Below are positions 19,298 through 26,483 of a DNA stretch of 31,409 nt, piece by piece. The stretch spans positions 1 through 31,409 of the forward strand of contig CAMLOU010000034.1 in NCBI GenBank assembly GCA_946481735.1, in the 5' to 3' direction. A model generated the notes under the pieces. The model searched no databases. It was not told the DNA's origin and worked only from the letters and a program-made list of their open reading frames with translations. Both the position numbers and the translations under genes were made by a program. The stretch's first letter is position 1. Each line of letters opens with the position of its first letter. This DNA comes from an uncultured Cellvibrio sp. (lineage in GTDB: Bacteria; Pseudomonadota; Gammaproteobacteria; Pseudomonadales; Cellvibrionaceae).

Positions 19298-20449
19298 GTG
19301 TTGAAAGTTTCAGGTTTGCATAACTGTTGGAAAGCTTTTTTATCTTTAAGGAAATTCGATTGGCGTATCGGCCAGCGATTATTCTTCGCCGCCACCGTGC
19401 TGACACTTGCCTCTGTCAGCTTGTCTTCTCGTGCGGCGGTTGTCCTGCAATATCATCACGTCAGTGAATCCACTCCTGCCTCTACCAGTGTTACTCCGGC
19501 GTTATTTAAACAACATATGGATTACCTGGCCGAGCATGATTTTAATATTGTGCCCCTGCCGGAGCTGGTCGATCAACTTAAGCAAGGCAAATCATTACCG
19601 GATAAAACGGTGGCAATCACGTTTGATGATGCCTATGAATCGGTATACAACCAAGCCTACCCGCTGCTGAAAAAACGTGGCTGGCCTTTCACCGTTTTTA
19701 TCAACACCGACCCGCATGATCAAAACAAAAAATCCTTTGCAACCTGGGCACAGATCCAGGAGATGGCCAAGCAAGGTGTCACCATTGCCAACCATACGAC
19801 CAAACACGGGCATCTGCTGCGTTTGCGCGATAACGAAAGTCGCGCGCAGTGGCACGAACGAATCAAGCAGGAAATTCTTGATGCGGAGCAACGTATCACG
19901 GAGAAAACCGGACAGAAGCATCGCCTGCTGGCTTACCCTTACGGTGAATACGACAATCACGTCAAAGCCGTATTAAAGGAATTGGATTTTGTCGCGTTTG
20001 GCCAACAATCCGGACCCTTGTTTGCACTGAATGATTTGCTCGCCTTGCCGCGTTTTCCCTTTGGGGGCAGCTATGGTGACTTGCAGGACTTTGCAACCAA
20101 AGTGCATACCCGCCCGTTTGCCATTGCAGCTGTTGAACTCTATGAAGATGCAGCGCTGAAAAAACCTCTAGAGGATCTTGTGTTAGCCTACGGGAAAAAG
20201 CCGGTGCTGGCCTTGACATTGGAAGACCAGAAATTATTGCCGCGTATAAATTGTTTTGCTTCCGGTCAGGGTGCGATTAAAACAGAGGTGCGCGACGGCA
20301 AACTGATTGTGCAGGCGAATAAGCCATTGCAAGCGGGGCGCGCGCGTTACAATTGCACGGCACCCACGGGGGAGAAGGGACGATTTTTCTGGTTTTCCCA
20401 GCAGTGGTTAACCAAAGGCAGGGATGGGCGCTGGGCTCACGAGGACTGA
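19298..20449 (+). CDS. Secreted polysaccharide deacetylase (NodB/CE4 family)
   Basis: The product has 383 residues. I chose the GTG at 19298 because AAGAGG lies six bases upstream; the frame is open back to 19226. A long n-region and a hydrophobic stretch (about residues 28-43, ending SSRAA) form a signal peptide. The NodB domain (about 100-280) has the metal site: Asp110-Asp111 in AITFDDAYES and His166 and His170 in NHTTKHGH. AYPYGEYD (about 207-214) is the usual later motif. The C-terminal 100 residues are extra and unidentified. The likely action is removal of acetyl groups from an envelope or matrix polymer, as PgaB-like enzymes do. It follows the PilZ gene by 68 bases. Confidence 0.9.
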   Translation: MLKVSGLHNCWKAFLSLRKFDWRIGQRLFFAATVLTLASVSLSSRAAVVLQYHHVSESTPASTSVTPALFKQHMDYLAEHDFNIVPLPELVDQLKQGKSLPDKTVAITFDDAYESVYNQAYPLLKKRGWPFTVFINTDPHDQNKKSFATWAQIQEMAKQGVTIANHTTKHGHLLRLRDNESRAQWHERIKQEILDAEQRITEKTGQKHRLLAYPYGEYDNHVKAVLKELDFVAFGQQSGPLFALNDLLALPRFPFGGSYGDLQDFATKVHTRPFAIAAVELYEDAALKKPLEDLVLAYGKKPVLALTLEDQKLLPRINCFASGQGAIKTEVRDGKLIVQANKPLQAGRARYNCTAPTGEKGRFFWFSQQWLTKGRDGRWAHED

Positions 20450-20471
20450 TAAACCGCAATACGCCGCAAGG

Positions 20472-21344
20472 TTATTGCGACGCAGGTAGGCCTTCCGTCG
20501 GCAGAGGCTCAATATCTGCCGCACTCAACTGCAAATTTTCAAAATCATTGACACGAATAACGGTGCGTAGCTCGTGGATATACACATCGCCGCGGCCGGA
20601 ATATTTCCCCAGGCCTTCTACTAATTCTGTTCCGGTTAATTCGCCATCCTGTGCGCGCAGTGCGGCGCGCAGCTGGCGAAATTCGCGGTAGGCATTGTGC
20701 GTGTTGATATTGCGATAGTAGGCATCCACCGAGGCTTCCACGCTGTCGAATTTCTGCACTTCATGGGTGGCGTTGGCCGGGCGACGCTCGGGCACTAATC
20801 CACAGCCGGGTTTGTAGCACCACTGACCGAAAAGATTGTGCGCCTCAATGGCAAAACGGGATGTGCCCCAACCGGATTCAATGGCTGCCTGGGCGAGCAC
20901 CATGGAGGAGGGAATAATGTCAGCGCGCAGTAATAAAATTTCGATGGCTCGTGCGGTCTCCGGATAAGTCTCATGACGCACCCGGTAGCGTTCACGCAAT
21001 TGTTCCAGTTTGATCTGTTGTTTTTCGGTCAGCGGTTTTCCTTCGGCCAGCTGCTCTTTCATTTTTAAAAGCGACCTGCGATTCTTTTGTATGTAATTAT
21101 TTTTCTGTTCAATCATCGGTAACAATAAATCCACAAACGCTTTCTTGCGCTCGGGTGTTTGTTCGATGCTGACAAAATCCGGTAAGGGCGTGCTGCTGAT
21201 CAGGTCGGTGATTTCAGGCTCCCTGGGTGCTGCTATCTCATCCTTGGGGAGTGAATGATGGGCGAGAAATAGTATTAATGCCAAAGTGCCTAGGGCATAG
21301 CCAAGCAAAGCCAGACCTAACAGCCAGGATGCGTTTTTTTGCAT
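20472..21344 (-). CDS. Bax-type glucosaminidase, membrane-anchored
   Basis: The product has 290 residues, with an N-terminal membrane segment (about 8-28) and a glutamate/lysine-rich coiled stretch (about 80-120) before a mannosyl-glycoprotein endo-beta-N-acetylglucosaminidase domain of the Bax/FlgJ type (about 130-275). The catalytic glutamate is Glu156 in AQAAIESGWGTSRFA, followed by HNLFGQWC (169-176), the family signature. It should cut peptidoglycan in the periplasm. It is the third gene after the DnaT-like and lambda-P-like genes, 53 bases downstream, so it could be read from the same transcript. It is convergent with the polysaccharide deacetylase gene. Confidence 0.9.
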   Translation of the reverse strand: MQKNASWLLGLALLGYALGTLALILFLAHHSLPKDEIAAPREPEITDLISSTPLPDFVSIEQTPERKKAFVDLLLPMIEQKNNYIQKNRRSLLKMKEQLAEGKPLTEKQQIKLEQLRERYRVRHETYPETARAIEILLLRADIIPSSMVLAQAAIESGWGTSRFAIEAHNLFGQWCYKPGCGLVPERRPANATHEVQKFDSVEASVDAYYRNINTHNAYREFRQLRAALRAQDGELTGTELVEGLGKYSGRGDVYIHELRTVIRVNDFENLQLSAADIEPLPTEGLPASQ

Positions 21345-21397
21345 GATGTAACGGACTCAAAATGTTAACAATAAAACGTGTTACGTCGTGAACTGGC

Positions 21398-22069
21398 TTA
21401 CAGATCCATTTGTTTGCGCAGTGCATCGAGACGTTGCTGATTCTCTTCGCGTGATAACGGTGTTTCGATGGTTTCCGGTAAGGCGGGTGCGTCGGGCACG
21501 GGCAGCTCTGCGCCGTTCATGACTTTTTCGCACAGCCGCTGATAGTGACGTTCGAATACGGGGAAGGCGACTTTTTCGCTGTTGTTGGCCAGGAAAAACC
21601 AGTCGCTGGCGACGCCGGCGTGATACACGGCAGCGTGGCTCCAACGCCATGCCGATTTGGGGCTGGGCGCGCGGCAGGCTTCAATATAAGCAGTATGGGC
21701 ATCGGGCAAACCAAAACTTTCCGGGTCGCCCTGGCACGCGCGAATCATACGATTGAGCGTGGGAAGATATTCCGATTCCTCTATCACCTTGCGTGCGCCA
21801 CGCAAGATGGTTTGCGGTTCAAACTGCACCAGACTTTCCAGCCACAATTTTTTTATCTGCGACAGCACGCCTTCGTCGTTATAGGCCTTGTAATACTGAT
21901 TGTGATAATTAATACGGAACAGCGCAAAGACTTCATTCAATGCATCGATATGCGCATCAGTCGGGCGCTGGCGCTGCGGCTCAGTTGGCCCAGCTTCTGT
22001 CGGTGAGGTCTTCGACAAGGCTGCGATCTCTTGTGCTGCGCGTTGAAGTAGGGTGTTGCTGTCCTGCAT
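21398..22069 (-). CDS. Phage lambda P-like replication protein (putative DnaB helicase loader)
   Basis: The product has 223 residues. From memory of lambda P, the pattern aligns along the length: a helical middle with IKKLWLESLVQF and GARKVIEESEYLPTLNRMI (about 70-110), GLPDAHTAYIEACR (about 120-133), WSHAAVYHAG (about 142-151), NGAELPVPDAP (about 186-196) and the closing PLSREENQQRLDALRKQ. Lambda P takes DnaB helicase from its host loader and delivers it to the phage origin. Here the gene lies in ordinary chromosome without other phage genes. Its start overlaps the preceding DnaT-domain gene by 89 bases, so translation is probably coupled. I infer a domesticated loader, perhaps acting in replication restart. 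Confidence 0.72.
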   Translation of the reverse strand: MQDSNTLLQRAAQEIAALSKTSPTEAGPTEPQRQRPTDAHIDALNEVFALFRINYHNQYYKAYNDEGVLSQIKKLWLESLVQFEPQTILRGARKVIEESEYLPTLNRMIRACQGDPESFGLPDAHTAYIEACRAPSPKSAWRWSHAAVYHAGVASDWFFLANNSEKVAFPVFERHYQRLCEKVMNGAELPVPDAPALPETIETPLSREENQQRLDALRKQMDL

Positions 22070-23114
22070 GGCTGTTAACCTGTTGCGAATTAACGGTGGT
22101 CAGGGCGTGTTGTTTGGCCCAGTGATATTTTACGTGTTGCAAAAATTTGGTATTCCAGGAGCTGTAGACCTGGTTGCTCTCGCGCCAGAATAATAAAAAT
22201 TCCGGCACCTGGCGTTTGGCAAATTCCAGGTTGATATTGGCCAGGCGCAACACATCAAACACATCTGCCCCAGGTTGCCAATTTTCCGGAATACGGCGCG
22301 GCTCGCTATCGTGCTCCAGCGCGGAGTTGTAACGCACCCATTGGCGTTTTACATGCTGGATAAATTTGCTGTTCCAGGTGCGGCTCGCTTCGCCGCGCTC
22401 CTGCCAATACAGCACAAACTCGGGGATAGCGTCTTCTACAAATGCCAGACTGATATTGGCGTGTTTTACCAGGACTTCAAGGGCATCCCGGCTGGGGCGC
22501 CAGTGGCTGTGCATGGCCACTTCCAGGTCGCGCCGCAAGAAGTCATTGCCTTCGTCGCGCTGCTGGCGGGCCAGGCCGGTCTGGTATTCACGCCATTGGT
22601 GCAGTACATGTTTCAGGAATTTCGCGCCCCAGGAGTGGCTGATCTCGCCCCGTTCGCGCCAGTAAGTAATAAATTCCGGGATTTGCTGGCGGATAAAGGA
22701 TTCGGGGATATTGTGCTCCGCGACCCGCCGCAATAGCTCCTGGTCCGGTTGCCAATTGGGCGCAATCAGGTTGGCGCTGGCAATGGGCGGTGCAACCGGT
22801 GCCGGGGCAGGTGTGCTTGTCTCACCCTCATTGAAGGCCACCTGCAAGCGGCGGCTGCTGGTGTAGGGCGCGGAGCCCAGCAGGATGATGCCTTTGTCCT
22901 TCAGGTTTTTGCTGATCCGCTGGATGTCGTAGTCGGTCCAGAAGGGCATCAGCTTGCTGAGTAACGCCTCGTCCAGCTCCAGCCAGCCCCCGGCCGTTTG
23001 CCGGTAAGTGGCCACTTCGCTTATTAGCGAGAGCATGCAGGCCTCTTCAAGGCCAATGGTAGCGGCCAGCGAGGGAGAAACCAGCAAGGGCTTTTCGGGA
23101 ATCAGGGATGACAT
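21981..23114 (-). CDS. DnaT-like protein with a winged-helix-like N-terminus and three DnaT domains
   Basis: The product has 377 residues. Residues about 15-95 read like a winged-helix domain of replication initiators (GLEEACMLSLISEVATYRQ, then ISKNLKDKGIIL). Residues 99-118 form a proline/alanine linker. Three repeats follow at about 119-174, 204-261 and 278-332, each with an NW-x-P start, an IPEF-x3-YW-like core and a W-x2-KF-x-HV-x2-W end (for example IPEFVLYW and FIQHVKRQW). That pattern is the ssDNA-binding DnaT domain of the PriA-dependent primosome; E. coli DnaT has one. The last 45 residues are polar and probably disordered. The lambda-P-like gene starts inside its 3' end. The pair would fit a helicase-loading role. 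Confidence 0.78.
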   Translation of the reverse strand: MSSLIPEKPLLVSPSLAATIGLEEACMLSLISEVATYRQTAGGWLELDEALLSKLMPFWTDYDIQRISKNLKDKGIILLGSAPYTSSRRLQVAFNEGETSTPAPAPVAPPIASANLIAPNWQPDQELLRRVAEHNIPESFIRQQIPEFITYWRERGEISHSWGAKFLKHVLHQWREYQTGLARQQRDEGNDFLRRDLEVAMHSHWRPSRDALEVLVKHANISLAFVEDAIPEFVLYWQERGEASRTWNSKFIQHVKRQWVRYNSALEHDSEPRRIPENWQPGADVFDVLRLANINLEFAKRQVPEFLLFWRESNQVYSSWNTKFLQHVKYHWAKQHALTTVNSQQVNSHAGQQHPTSTRSTRDRSLVEDLTDRSWAN

Positions 23115-23448
23115 AGGGGCACTTTAGCACTGATGACCGGTGGACTGAACAGGGGCGGAATTGTAGTTGATTCTGTAACTCGCTGCTGCTGGCTTCTCAT
23201 AACCGATTTGCAAGAAAACCCTCATTTGTCTCAAATTTTGGCTATCCTTGTTGGCGAGTGGAATGTTGGCGAGTAAAAAATGTTCGGGAGTGCATCCCGT
23301 CGACACCTGGAATGGTGCTTGCATCGCGCTGACAATGCCTTGTGGCAACTCGTTGGGCAGCCCTGCTCGCCCAACCATAAAAAACATGGGGAGTTGCTCG
23401 CCGATGCGGGTTTTCCGGGACTGACTACACTTGGGATTTTTTAAACGC
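23115..23448. other. 334-base divergent region with repeats and hairpins ahead of a TonB receptor gene
   Basis: An 11-base direct repeat TGTTGGCGAGT occurs at 23249-23259 and 23264-23274, exactly 15 bases apart. A hairpin CGGGA/TCCCG lies at 23285-23299, and a stronger one at 23352-23375 (GTTGGGC paired with GCCCAAC, with an inner AGC/GCT). A minus-strand frame (23124-23450) crosses all of this, but its product is not recognisable and it runs almost to the DnaT-like gene. The repeat spacing suggests a regulator-binding site or a leader structure for the receptor gene; the region could also be a dispersed repeat element. No clear promoter was found. Confidence 0.45.
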
Positions 23449-25695
23449 ATGCTAACTACACCACACCTGACCGCACCACGTTTTCGCCTTCATCCATTAT
23501 GTTACGTGTTTAGCCTGATACCTTCGTTTGCGCTGGCTGAGTCCACGATGCCGCAAATGGAGGAAATCATTGTTACTGCATCCAAACGTGAACAGACCTT
23601 GAGCGAGTTTCCGGGCTCCGTTACGGTTATTGGGGCAGAGGATTTACGCTTCGCCACAGACCTTAACGATGTGGCCCGATTGGTGCCCGGGTTTTCCGTG
23701 CTGGATTCAGGGCCGCGCAACTCGAACGGGCTGGTCGTGCGTGGCCTGCGCGTTGACGAAGTTGAGTCAAATGATTTTGGTGGTGACGGCGGCAGTGTTG
23801 CCAGCTATGTCGATAACATACCGTTACAAGGCTATTTCCTGCCGCCATCTTTCAGTTTAAAAGACCTTGAGCGTATTGAAGTGCTGCGCGGCCCGCAAGG
23901 CACGCTGTACGGCAACGCCTCTATCGGCGGATTGGTTCGTTACATCACAGCCAAACCGGACTTGAGCAAGACGTCATTCAGCGCGGGTGTTGATGTGTCG
24001 CAAACAGCCGAGAGCGATGATCTCAATTATGATACCGATCTAGTGCTCAATGCCCCGTTGGTTGACAACGCTCTTGGTGTACGCCTGATGCTGGGCAAAA
24101 CTGACAATGCCGGTTTTATTGATAACCCATATTTGTTAAGCGGTCCGCAAGACGATATTAACGATGATGAAGCCGAACAGGCGCGCTTGGGTGTTCTGTG
24201 GCAAGCGACGGAAAAATTCTCCCTATCCGGCAGCTACCATTACCAAAAAAATAATGCCGGTGATCGCCAGGCAAGCAACGAAAATTTTACCAACGAAAAA
24301 TATACTGCCTCCAGCAGTTATCGCCAACCCATGGAAGGTGAGTTGCACCTTTTAAGCCTTGATGCAGCCTATGAATTTGATTGGGCCAGCCTCACCACCA
24401 GCCTGAGTCGATATGAATACGATTTATCAAAAGTCACCGATCAGACGGATTATTTATTAACAAGTGACGAATTCTATGGCCCTTGGTATTCGCTGTATGA
24501 AGACTTCTCATCCTTCAATGTTAGTGATGTCACTGCCGATAAAGACAGCATCGAAGTGCGGCTGGTATCACCGGATGAGCAGCCGGTTCGCTGGCTGATC
24601 GGTGCGTTTTACAGTACCGATGATGCCGCTCTGACAGGCGCTGATTACGTTCCCGGTTTTGCTGATTTCTGGGGATTCAATCGCCCCGATGATATCGATC
24701 TTTATTACACGCAAGCTGAAGACCTGAGTGAACGTTCAGTCTATGCGGAAGTGGCATATGACATAACGCCACAATGGGAGGTATTGATTGGTGCGCGTAA
24801 TTTTCATTATAAAGACGAATTTACCTCTTGTTCGGTAGCGCCTTTTTTCTTTGCAATAGAAGGAACCGAGTTGCCAGTGGATTGCATTGACGGTGACGAT
24901 AAGCACAGTGGCAATCTTGGCAAGTTCAGTATCAATTACCAGCTCACGCCTGAGCAGAACATCTATTTAACAATTGCTGAGGGTTACCGTCGCGGGGGTG
25001 CCAACGCTCTGCCGACTACAGTAGAAACAAACCGTACTTACTCGCCAGACACTTCCGTCAATTATGAGTTGGGCACCCACAGCTACTTCTTTGACAAACG
25101 CCTCCGCATCAGTGCAGCGGTATTCTATATCGACTGGCAGCGTATCCAGGTGGCTGGTGTCATCGAGCAACGCTACCGTGGCACCCTTAATGCCAAAGAT
25201 GCACGTTCCAAAGGTGTGGAGTTGGAGGTGGTGGCGGACATCTCCGATCATTGGTCTATCTGGTCAGGCTTCTCCTACACCAAGGCAGAATTGACGGAAG
25301 ATGCGCTGAACTACAACGGTGCCGGTGAAAATATTTACGCGGGTGATCGTTTGCCCGGTACACCGGAACAGCAATTGAATGTGGGCGTCGATTTTTCGCA
25401 AAGGATTCGCTCAGCACAACTGGATGCCAGTGTGAATGTTGCGCGTATCGACGAAGTTTACACCGCATTAAATAATGAACTGGTGAATTACCAGCGTCTA
25501 CGTGGTTTTACTACCGTTAACGCCGATATATCGATCAGTCTGGATCAATGGCGGGTGGGGGCTTTTGTTAAGAACATCGGTAATACACGTGGAGTAACAG
25601 GTGCTCGCAATGCATACCTGTATGGAGAAAAAGGCCAGTTCGAATATATTACTCGTCCGCGCACTATCGGTATATCGATAGATTACCGTTATTGA
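23449..25695 (+). CDS. TonB-dependent outer-membrane receptor
   Basis: The product has 748 residues. It has a signal peptide (about 1-25, ending SFALA), a TonB box (MEEIIVTASKR, about 31-41), a plug domain (about 45-160, with DLERIEVLRGPQGTLYGNASIGGLVRY) and a 22-stranded barrel ending in an aromatic residue (ISIDYRY). It imports a large ligand such as a siderophore, cofactor or oligosaccharide using energy from TonB. The ligand cannot be read from the sequence. The ATG at 23449 has no strong ribosome binding site; an in-frame TTG lies at 23431. No FecA-type signalling extension, sigma factor or transport operon is adjacent. Confidence 0.94.
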   Translation: MLTTPHLTAPRFRLHPLCYVFSLIPSFALAESTMPQMEEIIVTASKREQTLSEFPGSVTVIGAEDLRFATDLNDVARLVPGFSVLDSGPRNSNGLVVRGLRVDEVESNDFGGDGGSVASYVDNIPLQGYFLPPSFSLKDLERIEVLRGPQGTLYGNASIGGLVRYITAKPDLSKTSFSAGVDVSQTAESDDLNYDTDLVLNAPLVDNALGVRLMLGKTDNAGFIDNPYLLSGPQDDINDDEAEQARLGVLWQATEKFSLSGSYHYQKNNAGDRQASNENFTNEKYTASSSYRQPMEGELHLLSLDAAYEFDWASLTTSLSRYEYDLSKVTDQTDYLLTSDEFYGPWYSLYEDFSSFNVSDVTADKDSIEVRLVSPDEQPVRWLIGAFYSTDDAALTGADYVPGFADFWGFNRPDDIDLYYTQAEDLSERSVYAEVAYDITPQWEVLIGARNFHYKDEFTSCSVAPFFFAIEGTELPVDCIDGDDKHSGNLGKFSINYQLTPEQNIYLTIAEGYRRGGANALPTTVETNRTYSPDTSVNYELGTHSYFFDKRLRISAAVFYIDWQRIQVAGVIEQRYRGTLNAKDARSKGVELEVVADISDHWSIWSGFSYTKAELTEDALNYNGAGENIYAGDRLPGTPEQQLNVGVDFSQRIRSAQLDASVNVARIDEVYTALNNELVNYQRLRGFTTVNADISISLDQWRVGAFVKNIGNTRGVTGARNAYLYGEKGQFEYITRPRTIGISIDYRY

Positions 25696-25795
25696 TTGGC
25701 GTCTGCCGCTCGTTAGTAGCAGCGTGCTGAGGTGTAAGCACGTGTAATAGGCTGTTAAAAGAAAATGAGTATGATTTAGCGATGTAAGCAGTAAG

Positions 25796-25824
25796 TTGTT
25801 GAGTAACGTAAAAATTTTTTATCA
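25796..25824 (+). promoter_or_regulatory. Candidate sigma-70 promoter for the lysine-tailed protein gene
   Basis: TTGTTG at 25796-25801 and TTATCA at 25819-25824 are 17 bases apart, 20 bases before the start codon region. The match to TTGACA/TATAAT is fair only (four of six at each box), but spacing and position are right. A small hairpin (25723-25742, CGTGCT/AGCACG) upstream may end the receptor transcript. Confidence 0.35.
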
Positions 25825-25843
25825 CTAACCGAAGGATAGAATC

Positions 25844-26443
25844 ATGGCAGCTGAGAAAAAGAAAACGAGTGAAAAGAAAAACGATAAAAAACCTGTAAAA
25901 AAAGCAGTGGCGAAACCCGCAGGTAAAAAATCCAAACGGCTGGAGGAAGTAGGCAGCAGTCATATGCTGATCAGCGTTCCCAAAGGCGGGCAGGTTATCA
26001 GGTTTTTTGAATTGACCCCCTCTCTGCCTGTAGGTGGATGTGCTGCTGACTGGATTCTGGATGAAGTCGGTGGCACTGGTCAAAAAGATATCTCTGGAAT
26101 CACCGTGGGCTTCCCGGAAAACCCATCGGCCATTGAGCGTGATTTTGAGCGAGCCATCCTGGTGATTAATCTGAAACAGGGTACTTCGGGGCCGGCGGGA
26201 ACCTGGCGTTTTGCGATGGGTGGCGTAGCGACTGATCAGGCTGACAGTGATCCGAATAATGATATCGCCATTGATATTATTGATAACGGTCTAACCATGC
26301 TTGTGCATGTACATGTGTTGAATAATTCTGTAGAAAATATCCGATTCGGCTACGTAGCCTCATTTACTTACGCAGATTCTGGTGTTGTGGAAGTTTATGA
26401 ATCTCAAGATCCCGGTTTTGTGCCAATTCGCCCGATAGGTTAA
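25844..26443 (+). CDS. Unidentified protein with a lysine-rich tail and a beta-rich domain
   Basis: The product has 199 residues. Residues 1 to about 34 are almost all Lys, Ala, Glu and Pro (MAAEKKKTSEKKNDKKPVKK), like histone-H1-type or AlgP-like tails, and have no membrane segment. The rest (about 38-199) is a globular, strand-rich domain with IPDP-like turns and the phrases GGCAADWILDEVGG, AGTWRFAMGGVA and FGYVASFTYADSG. I recognise no family. An AAGGA site before the ATG is good. It converges with the kinase gene: the two stop codons overlap by two bases (26440-26443). Location beside the FHA-kinase operon suggests, but does not show, a link. Confidence 0.75.
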   Translation: MAAEKKKTSEKKNDKKPVKKAVAKPAGKKSKRLEEVGSSHMLISVPKGGQVIRFFELTPSLPVGGCAADWILDEVGGTGQKDISGITVGFPENPSAIERDFERAILVINLKQGTSGPAGTWRFAMGGVATDQADSDPNNDIAIDIIDNGLTMLVHVHVLNNSVENIRFGYVASFTYADSGVVEVYESQDPGFVPIRPIG

Positions 26444-26483
26444 TTGGCAAGACTAAGGGGAGCGCATCGTTGAGGCTCCCCTT
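26421..26483. terminator. Two tandem hairpins at the convergent gene ends
   Basis: Hairpin 1 pairs TGCCAATT (26421-26428) with AATTGGCA (26442-26449) and covers both stop codons. Hairpin 2 pairs AAGGGGAGC (26455-26463) with GCTCCCCTT (26475-26483), 11-base loop, and lies inside the final codons of the kinase gene. Neither has a full T-tract, but being placed at a tail-to-tail junction with no intergenic space they are good candidates for shared 3'-end structures. Confidence 0.5.
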
